This document shows, piece after piece, positions 26,357-38,498 of a stretch of DNA of 64,000 bases. The first letter of the stretch is position 1, and each line of letters opens with the position of its first letter. Location: assembly GCA_022376925.1 (NCBI GenBank), contig JAIOJX010000006.1:63449394-63513393 (forward strand), written 5' to 3'. The position numbers were made by a program, and so were the translations under genes. This DNA comes from Tragulus kanchil (taxonomy: Eukaryota > Chordata > Mammalia > Artiodactyla > Tragulidae). Below the pieces are notes generated by a model. The model had not been told where the DNA came from and did no database searches. It saw only the letters and a list, made by a program, of their open reading frames with translations.

Positions 26357-28525
26357 CATCTCTCCCAGGTCCCATAGAACAATGTCAGATAGATCACAGG
26401 AACTACCAGACAGGAAGTAGCATTTTCCAAAATTTTGCAAATTATATAAACATACAAATCCTTTAAGTTTTCTTTAGTTAAATCTTCAAAGAATGTCCAG
26501 TGGAAAGCTTATGTTTACTTTACCAAGACTTGCTATTGTTACACTGTGGCATCCTCAGAAAAGCAGAGATAATGGATGGAAATTAGCACTGTAAAGGCTG
26601 AACATGTCATTGCTATTACTATTTTTTGATCGCTAAGTTCATCTTAGAGATGCCATGGACTGCAGCAGGACAAGCTCCTTTGTTCTCCACTGTACCCCAG
26701 AATTTGCTCAAAATCAAGGTCTTTTCAATGAAATGGCTCTTCACATCAGGTGGCCAAAGAATTGGAGCTTCAACTTCAGTATCAGTCCTTCTAATGAATA
26801 TTCAGGGAGGTTTTTCTTTAGGATTGACCGGTTTGGTCTCATTGAAGTCCAAGGACTCTTATGAATGATCTTCAGCACCACAATTTGAAAGGATCTATTC
26901 TTCAGCGCTTAGCCTTCTTTACTCTTAAGACAATCTCCTGGAAAACTTACAGTTGTTTTATCAGTCAGCGGCCAAATAGGATACAGAAACCGTATAGTAA
27001 TCTGAGCAAGGAACATTTAATATAAAGAATTATTAATTATAAAAGTGGGCTGAAGTCATAAAATATTGGCCAGTAAGAAGTAAGGAAAACCCTAAAAAAA
27101 TACATGAATAACGGATAAAATCTATTCCAACAGCTGAGACTGAGCTACAAAGGAATTCTCTAACTGAAAGACTTCAATCCAAACCTCACTGTAGATGTCA
27201 TGGCAGCAGCTTACTGGATAGTAGAGAAGTTACTGAGGTGGTGCACCAGCAACTTTTTAGAATTTTTCCAGGCACTTTCTAGGATGGCCTCCAAAATGGT
27301 GCCATTGGTTACTGTTTACACAGAGGAGCCTTGGGAGGCATTCTACTGCAAACTCATCTGAAGGAATGCCAGGGAAAACTACTGGCTACTGCGTGCTGTC
27401 AGCTATCATATCAGCAGGAACAAGACTTGGAAAATCTACACATCTCTCCCAGGGCCCATAGAACAATGTCAGATAGATCACAGGAACTACCAGACAGGAA
27501 GTAGCATTTTCCAAAATTTTGCAAATTATATAAACATACAAATCCTTTAAGTTTTCTTTAGTTAAATCTTCAAAGAATGTCCAGTGGAAAGCTTATGTTT
27601 ACTTTACCAAGACTTGCTATTGTTACACTGTGGCATCCTCAGAAAAGCAGAGATAATGGATGGAAATTAGCACTGTAAAGGCTGAACATGTCATTGCTAT
27701 TACTATTTTTTGATCGCTAAGTTCATCTTAGAGATGCCATGGACTGCAGCAGGACAAGCTCCTTTGTTCTCCACTGTACCCCAGAATTTGCTCAAAATCA
27801 AGGTCTTTTCAATGAAATGGCTCTTCACATCAGGTGGCCAAAGAATTGGAGCTTCAACTTCAGTATCAGTCCTTCTAATGAATATTCAGGGAGGTTTTTC
27901 TTTAGGATTGACCGGTTTGGTCTCATTGAAGTCCAAGGACTCTTATGAATGATCTTCAGCACCACAATTTGAAAGGATCTATTCTTCAGCGCTTAGCCTT
28001 CTTTACTCTTAAGACAATCTCCTGGAAAACTTACAGTTGTTTTATCAGTCAGCGGCCAAATAGGATACAGAAACCGTATAGTAATCTGAGCAAGGAACAT
28101 TTAATATAAAGAATTATTAATTATAAAAGTGGGCTGAAGTCATAAAATATTGGCCAGTAAGAAGTAAGGAAAACCCTAAAAAAATACATGAATAACGGAT
28201 AAAATCTATTCCAACAGCTGAGACTGAGCTACAAAGGAATTCTCTAACTGAAAGACTTCAATCCAAACCTCACTGTAGATGTCATGGCAGCAGCTTACTG
28301 GATAGTAGAGAAGTTACTGAGGTGGTGCACCAGCAACTTTTTAGAATTTTTCCAGGCACTTTCTAGGATGGCCTCCAAAATGGTGCCATTGGTTACTGTT
28401 TACACAGAGGAGCCTTGGGAGGCATTCTACTGCAAACTCATCTGAAGGAATGCCAGGGAAAACTACTGGCTACTGCGTGCTGTCAGCTATCATATCAGCA
28501 GGAACAAGACTTGGAAAATCTACAC
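26357..28525. repeat. local direct duplication 10 (26357-27438 and 27440-28525)
   Basis: Abutting copies starting catctctcccagg, offset 1084, carrying a BovB fragment. The final part is also present a third time as part of duplication 11. Confidence 0.92.
26646..26930 (-). mobile_element. BovB LINE 3' fragment (copy at 27730-28014)
   Basis: Contains tcttcacatcaggtggccaa and gtccttctaatgaatattca, the reverse complement of the BovB ORF end (CACCTGATGCGAAGAGCTG type). Frameshifted and diverged. Repeated by duplication 10. Confidence 0.8.
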
Positions 28526-30655
28526 ACTGCAAGATCTGGGCACTGGAGAGGACACTCACATTGCAGAACCTGGAGAGAGAAGCATAGTAGAACCAAAAAA
28601 AGATGCATCTTCCACTTCATGTATCTCTGCAGAGCTCACTATGCACAACTGAATACAATGCTAGCCAACAAAAGAGAAGTATTAAATGAGACTACCTCCA
28701 TTATTGCAGAATAAGCAATGATAGGTAAGAATGTACTATCAAGCAATGAATTGATAAATGGCTCAGTCCATTTCATTGGCTACCCAGGTTCCATGTATAT
28801 TTTTCGACACATAGTTGAACTTTCACATAACAATAAAACAACTTTTGATTTCTACCTAATAAGATAGAGCCATCCTTCATGCAAGTGAAGATGTGCTTAC
28901 CTTCTTCCCCCAAAAAGAGGAACTACAGTTCCAACAGTAATTGTATCCATTGTTGGTTGTATTATCCCATTATAGAATATCTCTTACCTAAAGACTGTAT
29001 GGTCAAGTTGACATTCAACAGCTTATATTTTAAGGTAAAAATGGAAGGGATAGATAAGAAAAATGGTTAAAATATACAAATAAACACACACATACAACAA
29101 GCAAAGAGAAAACAAGTGAAGCTACTATATTATCTACTCAACAATTCATTCAAAAATCAAGATGTCTGCATTGTTTTCTGCTATGTGCTTTATATCTTGT
29201 TTTGTGCTTCAAAGGCCTAAGTATCATTCCTTCCTCCACTACTTGCTGACTGTGCAATCTCAGGCAAGGTCCTTAATGACTGTGAGGAACTACAGTTTCT
29301 TTATCTATTAAATGGAAGTAATAGTAGTTGTCTTAATTTCTCTACATGATTGTTGTAAAAACAGATTTAAATTAAGATCATATTTGTAAAAGGTGTAAAG
29401 TCCTACAGATGTTAAATATTTTTCCTTTCATCTAGTGCACATTTTATCAAGTAAAACGTGAGCTACTCAAAAATTTTTTGTAGATGTCATGGCAGCAGCT
29501 TACTGGATAGTAGAGAAGTTACTGAGGTGGTGCACCAGCAACTTTTTAGAATTTTTCCAGGCACTTTCTAGGATGGCCTCCAAAATGGTGCCATTGGTTA
29601 CTGTTTACACAGAGGAGCCTTGGGAGGCATTCTACTGCAAACTCATCTGAAGGAATGCCAGGGAAAACTACTGGCTACTGCGTGCTGTCAGCTATCATAT
29701 CAGCAGGAACAAGACTTGGAAAATCTACACACTGCAAGATCTGGGCACTGGAGAGGACACTCACATTGCAGAACCTGGAGAGAGAAGCATAGTAGAACCA
29801 AAAAAAGATGCATCTTCCACTTCATGTATCTCTGCAGAGCTCACTATGCACAACTGAATACAATGCTAGCCAACAAAAGAGAAGTATTAAATGAGACTAC
29901 CTCCATTATTGCAGAATAAGCAATGATAGGTAAGAATGTACTATCAAGCAATGAATTGATAAATGGCTCAGTCCATTTCATTGGCTACCCAGGTTCCATG
30001 TATATTTTTCGACACATAGTTGAACTTTCACATAACAATAAAACAACTTTTGATTTCTACCTAATAAGATAGAGCCATCCTTCATGCAAGTGAAGATGTG
30101 CTTACCTTCTTCCCCAAAATGAGGAACTACAGTTCCAACAGTAATTGTATCCATTGTTGGTTGTATTATCCCATTATAGAATATCTCTTACCTAAAGACT
30201 GTATGGTCAAGTTGACATTCAACAGCTTATATTTTAAGGTAAAAATGGAAGGGATAGATAAGAAAAATGGTTAAAATATACAAATAAACACACACATACA
30301 ACAAGCAAAGAGAAAACAAGTGAAGCTACTATATTATCTACTCAACAATTCATTCAAAAATCAAGATGTCTGCATTGTTTTCTGCTATGTGCTTTATATC
30401 TTGTTTTGTGCTTCAAAGGCCTAAGTATCATTCCTTCCTCCACTACTTGCTGACTGTGCAATCTCAGGCAAGGTCCTTAATGACTGTGAGGAACTACAGT
30501 TTCTTTATCTATTAAATGGAAGTAATAGTAGTTGTCTTAATTTCTCTACATGATTGTTGTAAAAACAGATTTAAATTAAGATCATATTTGTAAAAGGTGT
30601 AAAGTCCTACAGATGTTAAATATTTTTCCTTTCATCTAGTGCACATTTTATCAAG
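28274..30655. repeat. local direct duplication 11 (28274-29453 and 29480-30655)
   Basis: The unit starting gtagatgtcatggcagcagc recurs at offset 1205 and also begins at 27190, so the 27190-27438 segment occurs three times. The copies differ in an A-run (ccccaaaaagagg versus ccccaaaatgagg). Confidence 0.92.
29225..29420 (+). mobile_element. MIR-like element (copy at 30428-30623)
   Basis: ctgactgtgcaatctcaggc, cagtttctttatctattaaa and a taaaaggtgtaaagtcc tail follow the MIR order. Repeated by duplication 11. Confidence 0.55.
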
Positions 30656-31338
30656 GGTTGAGTGATTGAATAAAAGCAATAGATCAAACCAGTTGGTATA
30701 AAAAATTAGAACAGGAAATGAATAGCCTAGAAAAATAAAAACAGAGTGCATATGAATCTTGTAGGCTTTTTGTACTGTGTAATGTTCCCCTTTATCAAAA
30801 AACAGACACAAATTTAGCAAAACATAATATAATCTAATTTATAATCTGAACATAATACACAAAATAGATCTGAAGGCAGGAGATAAACCTCCAGTCAAAG
30901 ACACACAAATGAGGAAGTCATAGTCTGGTTATTGCAGCATGACTAAGCTCTCAGATGTATCTTTATCACACTCACATATCTCAAACCCTTATGCATAGGG
31001 GTGGGGGCTCAGAGAGGCTGGTTCTGACTAGTCTTAGTTGAGCCATACTACAAGCCATCTTGGTTTGAACTTCTCAGAGCTACACTTAGATATTTTGGCT
31101 TGTATGAGGGCTGTGCTTTCTATCTGTTACTGATATGCCATAGATCTCCACATCTAACTCTTTGATCAATTACAGAAAAGAGGAAATACTATTGACATGC
31201 AAATGATCAAAGCACAAAGTCAAAGATGATATGAATGATCTTAAGAAGACATATCTAAAATGTGTCAAACTGTTCACTCAATGTACACTTACGTTCTCTC
31301 TATAGTATTTAAAGAAACTATTCATCCTTTTTGTTGTT
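30656..31338. other. intergenic, no gene seen
   Basis: Single-copy AT-rich DNA between duplication 11 and a BovB fragment. No ORF or repeat recognised. Confidence 0.5.
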
Positions 31339-31764
31339 GTTGTTTTTCATCAGTCATGTTGGACTCTGCAACTCCATGGACTGCAACACACCAGGCTTCC
31401 ATATCCTTCACCATCTCCTGGAGTTTACTCATGTCCATTGAGTTGGAAATGCCATACAACCATCTCAACCTCTGTCGTCCCCTTCTCTTCCTGTCTTCTA
31501 TCTTTTCCAGAATCAAGGTCTTTTCCAATGAGTTGGCTCTTCACATCAGATGACCAAAGTATTGGAGCCTCAGCTTCAGCATCAGTCCTTCCAATGAATA
31601 GTCAGAGTTGATTTCCTTGAGGACTGACTAGTTTGATCTCCCTGTAGTCCAAGAGACTCTCGGGAGTCTTCTCAACTCCACAGTTTAAAAACGTCAATTC
31701 TTTGGTACTCAGCCTTCTTTATGGTCCAACTTTCATGTCCATACATGATTACTGGAAAAACTAG
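31339..31764 (-). mobile_element. BovB LINE 3' end
   Basis: On the - strand it encodes [40 protein letters not shown] and [17 protein letters not shown] residues. This is the C-terminus of BovB reverse transcriptase (KTLMLGKIEGRRRRGRQRMR type). 5'-truncated and decayed. Confidence 0.87.
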
Positions 31765-34088
31765 AAGAGAATAGAATTAATCTAACTATACAGTAAGGTA
31801 TTTTTGCAAGTAGCTGAATCTGAAAAACCCTTTCCTTCATCTGTTCTTTCACTCAGTCAACAGTTGTTGATCATCTTTTAAGTATCTGATGGGGAAATTA
31901 AAGGAGGGAGGGAAGGAGTATACACTTTTCTTACAAAAAAACATTGGTATGAAGGGAAAAAGAAGATATAGAAGTAGATTGAAAAGAGAAGTATGATCCC
32001 AGAAAATTTCTTTTAGGATTAAAGAGAAGACAAGGATAAGAAAAGGGAGAGAGAAAAAAAATTCTCATTGAAAAGATATTGTAATGATGTAGCAAAAATA
32101 GAAAATTACTGAAAGATGTAGTAAAGTACCAGAGCAAATGAAATAGCAACAACAGGGTCTTCCAAAGCACTAGTGGTTCCAGGTACAGACTAGCGACTAG
32201 CTTCTTATCATTCTGTGAGCATCCTGAGGACCAAATGTAAATCTTAGGAGTACATACATTTCTGATCTCAGGTGAATCTGAATGAGAAATCCCTAACAGT
32301 GGGAGGCAGCAGTGGGAGAAGGAAGATCCCAAAGATTCACATTAAAATGGGAAAGCAAAGGTGACTCAGTAGGAGTTGTAATCCTTTAGATCTCACTAGT
32401 TTGGTTTGTGATACAGTTTAAACAACTAAAAACCTTTTCCACAGAAACTCTTGGGGACTACAGGATTCTAGAAGCAAGTAGCTCACTCATCACACTACCC
32501 TGTGGGGATCTGAGGCTTGAGTGAGAACTCACTCTGGGTATGCAAAGGCAATTTTATAGTAGCTCTCTTTTCTTAAAAAATATCAGGCCTGGACAGCAGT
32601 TAAAGTGGTAAAATCAGATTTTGCTTAAGAGCGATTGCAATAGAAGGGAAGAAACTCAGTATAGAACTAGACTTGATTCTGATTGCAGCATGAACAAGCC
32701 AAAAGACAGCATGGAGTCAGTAGATATAAAATTATCAATAGGAAACATTAGGATTGAGGGAGATTCTGATTAAGTTGATCAGACAGGATTCTTGCTGAAG
32801 AAAGACCAAATATCTTGAGATATGTAGTGTCCTGCTAACCTGACTTAGCAAGATTCTAGCTGCAACTGGGCAATGCAAGCCCAACAAGAATGGATGCCAA
32901 GGTTGAGGACTGAGGGGTTTAGTGGGGCCTGATGAGAGTTAATCAAGGAGGGCCCCACATCATCTTTCACAGTGAACAGAACATCTGCTTTAACTCTCAA
33001 GAATTGCAATGTGTCTCCCTAGCACCAGGATGTAACAGAATTGTTCCAGTCTTCCCAGTCTGAGTCAATGGTGACAATGGGTTTTATTCATGGTAGTAGT
33101 AGCAGCAGCGTGGAAGTGACAGACAAATTCTGACCTCAGACAGGCATCTTGTTAGAGCAGCTGAGCGAATAAAAATATGGCTTTCTCAGGTTCTTCATCT
33201 TCTTGGAACTCCTCCCAGAAAGATATTAATATTGGTGAATGTCTTAATGACTACTGCAAAGGCATAATTTCAGGAGAAAAATAATGCAGTGGAAGTAACA
33301 ATTCTGTCCTTTAGGAAAAAAGTGAAAATGAATCTTAGGTAATTAAATGAAATGTTTGTAAAGTTCTCCACTAATGAAAGTTATACAGCAACTTTTGGGC
33401 ATTTGAATTCAGGCAGAAAACACAAGATAGAACAAAAGGATTCTCAAACAATATCACATCTAATATTAAGGTGAGGAGTGAATTTCCCAAGTAAGCGGAA
33501 GGGGGATAGGAGCATTGAGACAAGAAGAATACATCTAAACTGCTATCACGTATTTTTAGTTTTAAGAAGGCTGGTATGCACACATTACACAAGCAAAAAC
33601 AAAGAGAAGGTGTTTACCACTTATGGTATACCTTCCACATTCCAACCTTTATGAGATGCACTTTGCCAGTAACTGTCCCAAGGTCAAAGTGCTGATAGGC
33701 TATGGTAACAAAATTTGAACCAAAGTCAATATGGACAGATTCCACGTATCATTTTCATTTTGCTTCTCCCCACCCCCCACCCAGGGCTACTCTGGATCCT
33801 GGCATCACGTATCAACTGTGATTTCATTTCTTAAGTAATCTCCTTCTAGATGGAGATTTCCATAGTAAGATCTAAAAGGATACCATCTGAAGTAAAGACC
33901 TGGTGTTGACTATAGGGTAAGAACACTTGGCATTGGACCTTTAATGCTATGGGAAGTCTTCTTCCTCAATCTCATGGGAATGTGGGAGATAACTGCATCA
34001 ATTCTTATTTCTTGTGATCTTTGCTGTTACTTAGGAGTGAGACCTTCTGGAATATATGAATGCATTCACTGATGCATAAAGAAAACTG
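31765..34088. other. intergenic, no gene seen
   Basis: About 2.3 kb of single-copy DNA without a duplicated unit. No MMP exon, RNA gene or clear repeat was recognised. Confidence 0.5.
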
Positions 34089-34305
34089 CCGGAATGCCTT
34101 GATGGCTCAGGTGGTAAAGAATCTGCCTGCAATGAAGGAGACCCAAGTTCAGTCCCTGGATTGGGAAGATCCCCTGGAAAAGGGAATGGTAATCCACTCC
34201 AGTGTTCTTGCCAGGAAAACCCATAAACATGGGAGCCTGGCAGGCTACCATCTATGGAGTCGCAAGGAGATGGACTTGATTGAGTGACTAACCACAGCAC
34301 ACAGC
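34089..34305 (+). mobile_element. Bov-tA SINE
   Basis: Contains gatggctcaggtggtaaaga, gaagatcccctggaaaaggg and ccactccagtgttcttgcc in the consensus order, with tail gagtcgcaaggagatgg. Standard ruminant tRNA-derived SINE. Confidence 0.85.
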
Positions 34306-34357
34306 ATCAAAACTCTACTGTCAAATTCATGAGGGTTCAGCAGCCTTTCCACATTTC

Positions 34358-34800
34358 ACCTGTGCTGTGATCTTGAGTTGGTTACTTAACCTTCTTAGAG
34401 GTCAACTTCCTACTATTTTTAAATTAGAATATCATTGTTTTACAATGCATTAGGTTCTGCTGTAAAATGAAGTAAATCAGTCATATGCATACATATATCC
34501 CCTCTATCTGGCCTCTCCCACCCCAACCCTCACCCCCTCATCCCCTTCCCACCCCTAGGTCATCACAGAGCACCCAGCTGAGCTCCCTGTGCTATACAAC
34601 AGCTTCCCACTAGTTATTTTACACATGGTAGTAAATATGCCAATCTCAATTTCCCAATTTGTCTCTGCTATTTTTTAAAAATGGGATAAACTTCCATTTT
34701 TCACTGGCTGAGTCTCATAAGGGCTAAATGCACAAAATATACAAAGCCTCAGAGAGTGCGTCCAGCACACAGAAGGCATTCACTAATAATAAAAATGACT
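34358..34800 (+). mobile_element. MIR element split by a later L1 3' fragment
   Basis: MIR-like bases 34358-34414 (gagttggttacttaacctt) continue at about 34676-34800 (aaaatgggataaa, ctcagagagtgcgtccagca). Between them, about 34415-34675, lies an L1 3'-end fragment in - orientation (ccctgtgctatacaacagct). The break falls inside the MIR core, so the L1 landed in an older MIR. Confidence 0.55.
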
Positions 34801-35494
34801 GACTAAGGAGCAAATGTGACGGGAAGGTTTGGAATGAAGCTTTTGCAACGTGATACATCAAGTGATAAATGGTTCTGATCAAATACCATTGGCAAGATTT
34901 GTTTAAAACAATAAGAGAAGGAATTCATCCTCAAAATGAGTTGAAATTTTGAAACAGAGCCAAATAAGCTAGATAAGTTGGAGCATAAAAGGACATTCTA
35001 TACTTGACCTTAAGATAGAAAGTATGGTATAGAAAGGAAGGTAACATGAGGACTTTCACATTGTCTGAATTGAGTGACGAGAACCAAGATAAGAACGGAT
35101 CAGAGATTATTTGACTATTTAAGGAAAAAGTCAACAGTCAGTGCATACCCTCACACATTAGAGCCCTGTAGTATGAGCAATTATGTCAAAGACAGTGACA
35201 TGGGGAGTGACCAACCATAAATTAGAAGTGGAGAACTAAAACCACCACCCTCCACTCCACCTCAGTCAGTAAAACTTCTTCTAGGCAGAATTTCATCAAT
35301 GTAGGGGGTACATGCAAAGGGGGTACATTCACTGAATGTGAATCAAAATACTAATCATATTTTCATGGATATCACTGCTGAGAATGAGGTGATATTTTGA
35401 AACAATTGGATTAAAAAGAAAAAGATAAAGAAGAAGGCAAACAGCTATATGTAGATCTAACAAATCTCTGAGAGGAGGAATAAAAGTCGATGAA

Positions 35495-35821
35495 GGGCTT
35501 CCCTGGTGGTCCAGTGGGTAAGGACACCGCCTTGCAGTGCAAGGGGTGCCGGTTCATAACCTGGCCTGGGAAGATCCCACGTGCCACGGAGCGGCTGGAC
35601 CGATGTGTCCAATTACCGAGCCAGAGCTCTGGAGCGCATGCGCCCAGAATCAGCACTCTGCGACAGCAGAGGCCACCGCGATGGGAGGCCCACAAGAGCC
35701 AAACAAAGAGGGATGAAAATGGACAAATGAAAGACCAATAGAAGTGGCCTGCCCATCTCCTCCCTCCCCAACCCGCCCAGCTCAAAATAAATAAATAAAT
35801 AAATGTCTAAAAAAGAAAAAA
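35495..35821 (+). mobile_element. CHR-type tRNA-derived SINE with exact TSD
   Basis: Begins gggcttccctggtggtccag, with tRNA-like head and B-box-like ccggttcataacc, then a long body and an A-rich tail (aataaataaataaat). It is flanked by AAAAGTCGATGAA at 35482-35494 and again at 35822-35834, a perfect 13-base target-site duplication, which indicates a fairly young insertion. Confidence 0.9.
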
Positions 35822-35834
35822 AAAAGTCGATGAA

Positions 35835-36793
35835 AGCAACAGAGTCAGGCTAACTACTATCTCCCATTGCTTGAGACTTCCAGGGGAACTAATGTCTGTC
35901 TTCTGAGCAGTTGCAGTGCTTTGTACAAATCTATTATAGCATAAACCCAAAATACCATGGAAAGCGTGCTGACCCATTTCTTCTTTCCCCACTTAGTGAG
36001 TACAATACTGAAAATATTAAGTAAATATCTTTTGAATGAAGAAATGCATATGTAAAAGAATAAATAACTGTAACCCAGTTCCCTGCATTAAATGTGTCCA
36101 ATCATCCAGGAGCATTATGTAGAAAAATGAAAGTGCAAGCCTTTTTTGTATGGTTCTACCTGGGACCCACACCCCAGTCATCTTCATGTGTTCCAAGAAA
36201 TAGGTTAAACAAGACTGAGATTTAATAATAAGTTACCTAACACCTTCCCTTTAGGCTAGCCAGGCTGGTCTTGTCATTACAGTTCCCTACTTTAAGCTGA
36301 TTTGTGATTTAGGGAGTGTCTGGTTGCTAGAGAAATAAATCATACAGAACAGCTTTTAAAAAACAGGAGGAAACTCTGGGAAATGGAAAAGACAGTGATT
36401 CTAAGAGCCAGTTCTCTGTCTTGTTGGGGTGGAATGGTAGAAGCAGTCCACATATCACAAGCCGTCCACCTTAGCCCTGGGAAGCAAGAGCACACAGAAC
36501 CCAGGAACAAGTTAGGACCAGCAAAAGTAAGCGATGAAGTTAATTTTTTTAGTGTTCACAGAGTGCTTGGGAGTTATGTACATTATAGTGTAAAAAGTAA
36601 GGGTCTTTCTTAAGACAACATAGAATTAACAATAGGATGCTATGTGTTGGGTAGAGTGTGTTTCTTGGTTGGTGTCCTGTATGATCATAATCTTGAGCTT
36701 ATGCAAAGAAAACAAAAAAATTAGTCTGTTTTATCTCACAACTTTTTAAATGTTGAAACTGCACATTGCAAATAAAAAGGATGTTGTCTGATG
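35835..36793. other. upstream region of the MMP1-like gene
   Basis: Single-copy DNA that would hold distal promoter elements. No clear conserved site was identified by eye beyond the core promoter candidates. Confidence 0.4.
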
Positions 36794-36842
36794 TGAATCA
36801 AATAGTTTTTGGTTTTGTAGGGGTGCAAGGACCCTACAAAAA
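36794..36842 (+). promoter_or_regulatory. degenerate MMP1-type core promoter (AP-1-like and TATA-like sites)
   Basis: TGAATCA at 36794-36800 sits where MMP1 genes carry the TPA-responsive AP-1 site TGAGTCA. TACAAAAA at 36835-36842 sits where the TATA box belongs. The spacing of about 40 bp, and a GCAAGGAC stretch just before the TATA position (36825-36832), align with my memory of the human MMP1 promoter. Both core elements differ from consensus by at least one base. Transcription would start near 36865, giving a leader of about 65 nt. The alignment is from memory, so the functional reading is inference. Confidence 0.45.
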
Positions 36843-36928
36843 GGAGTGGCATGCAGGCTGAATCTCCAGAGCGGCAGAGGTAAGGATTTACCATTTTTCT
36901 CCATCTCAGAAGAAAAGCAGAGGCCAGC

Positions 36929-37030
36929 ATGCCCCACCTTCCCCTGCTGCTGCTGCTGCTTGGAGCCCTGGAATCTCATGGGTTCCCAGACAGTTCAGAA
37001 ACACAGGAGCAAGATATGGAGATAGTCCAG
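36929..37030 (+). CDS. MMP1-like exon 1: signal peptide and propeptide start
   Basis: ATG at 36929 opens a 34-codon exon. It begins MPHLPLLLLLLGALESHG, a Leu-rich signal peptide with likely cleavage before FPDSSETQEQD, the usual MMP propeptide start. The exon ends ATA GTC CAG and is followed by the strong donor gtaagt at 37031. This ATG was chosen because the signal peptide follows at once and the frame continues into exon 2 in phase 0. Confidence 0.93.
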
Positions 37031-37187
37031 GTAAGTGCTGAAGTTCACATCCCAGAAATGCAAGAGCACTACCTTCTCATTTTTCCAAGGTCAAGTGTTA
37101 GACTTCAGGCAAGTTTGGTATTCGTTCTGCAATAACCATTTTGTCAGAAACAGATTCCCTCATACAATAATAAAAATATACTTAGAT

Positions 37188-37360
37188 TGAGAACAGGAGG
37201 AGAGGGAATGACAGAGGATGAGATGGTTGAATGGCATCACCTACTCAATAGACATGAGTTTGAGCAAACTCCAAGAGATAGTGAATGACAGGGAAACCTG
37301 GTGTGCAAAGAGGGGTCACAAAGAGGTAGACGTAATTTTGTGACTGAATGACAACAGAAT
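37188..37360 (+). mobile_element. BovB 3' fragment in intron 1 of the MMP1-like gene
   Basis: acagaggatgagatggttga, then tggcatcacctactcaatag and gacagggaaacctggtgtgc match the BovB 3' end in sense orientation. Old and diverged. Confidence 0.75.
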
Positions 37361-37650
37361 CTATCTGTAGACTTTTTTGGAATATAGAGAAAGAGGAAGC
37401 AAAAAACAAATGTGCAGACTGGCTGTTCTAATTGTAATTCTGACTTCTATTTAAAATTCTGTAGACCTAGCAATAACATAATTTTTAACCACTGCACCAA
37501 CAATAAGCATAATAAAGGCTATGAAATTCAGATAGAAATTCATTACAGAGGCAGTTTTTTTATTCTTTCACCACAGTGAAATGCTGGGGATTTTCAGAAA
37601 TATGAGAAAGATTTCATGTCTTCTCTCTCTTTTTTTTTTTTATTTATCAG

Positions 37651-37898
37651 AAATACCTACAAAACTACTACAACTTGAAGATTGGAATCAGCCCATTTAA
37701 AAGGCAAAGAAACCATGGTCCAGTGGTTGAAAAACTAAAGCAAATGCAGGGATTCTTTGGGCTAAAGGTGACTGGAAAGGTAGGTGCTGATACCTTGGAT
37801 ATAATGATAAAGCCCAGATGTGGGGTGCCTGACATTTCATCCTGGTATGAACTCACTCCAGAGAACCCTCGTTGGGAGAAGACACACCTGACATACAG
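37651..37898 (+). CDS. MMP1-like exon 2: propeptide and cysteine switch
   Basis: The exon follows a T-rich tract and acceptor atttatcag and begins KYLQNYYNL. It contains GPVVEKLKQMQ and FFGLKVTGK, typical propeptide helices, and an intact cysteine switch PRCGVPD at conceptual residues 89-95, which holds the zinc in latent MMPs. It ends at the start of the catalytic domain, NPRWEKTHLTYR, with donor gtaatt. Of 248 nt, two bases carry into exon 3. No stop or frameshift is present. Confidence 0.93.
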
Positions 37899-37989
37899 GT
37901 AATTAGACTGAGCACCAGAGTGGGAATGCTATTTTCCACCAGAGCCATGAGAAATGAGGTCTGATGAAACTGTTTTATTTCATTTGAAG

Positions 37990-38138
37990 GATTGAAAATT
38001 ACACACCAGATCTATCGAGAGCAGATGTGGACCAGGCCGTTGAGAAAGCGTTTCAACTCTGGAGCAGTGCTTCACCCCTGACCTTCACCCAGCTCTTTAA
38101 GGGTCAAGCAAACATAATGATATCCTTTGTCTGGGGAG
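37990..38138 (+). CDS. MMP1-like exon 3: catalytic domain, N-terminal part
   Basis: Acceptor tttgaag. The frame reads IENYTPDLSRADVDQAVEKA then FQLWSSASPLTF and IMISFVWG, the first strands and helix of the MMP catalytic domain. Donor gtgagg at 38139. MMP1 usually has Arg where this copy has Trp in SFVWG. The exon is open throughout at 149 nt and in phase with both neighbours. Confidence 0.92.
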
Positions 38139-38372
38139 GTGAGGTCTTTTCTCCCCAAACTATTCTAAACCTCACCTTGCACTGCCTTCAGACATGCTGG
38201 ACATTCCAGTCAGAATTTCTCCCTTATCTGAGGGTGTAATTCTATGGGCTGAAGAAGGGACATCTCACGGGTGAACTATACCTTCTGACGTCTTGGCACC
38301 ACTCTCTTGTCTCTGGTGGCAAAGTCTAAATAGAAAAGGCAATTTATCTTTGCTGCATTTTTTTCCTTCCAG

Positions 38373-38498
38373 ATCATCAGGACAACTCTGTTTTTGATGG
38401 GCCTGGAGGCATACTTGCTCATGAGTTCCAACCAGGAAAAGGTATTGGAGGAGATGTTCACCTTGATGAAGAAGAAAAATGGAACAACAATTTGAACC
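38373..38498 (+). CDS. MMP1-like exon 4: structural zinc and calcium site
   Basis: Acceptor ttccttccag, donor gtgagt at 38499. The exon encodes DHQDNSVFDGPGG, LAHEFQPGKGIGG and DVHLDEEEKW. The His and Asp ligands of the structural zinc (H168, D170, and the His in LAHEF and DVHLD) and the Ca-binding Gly loop are all kept, so this half of the fold looks intact. 126 nt, open, in phase. Confidence 0.92.
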
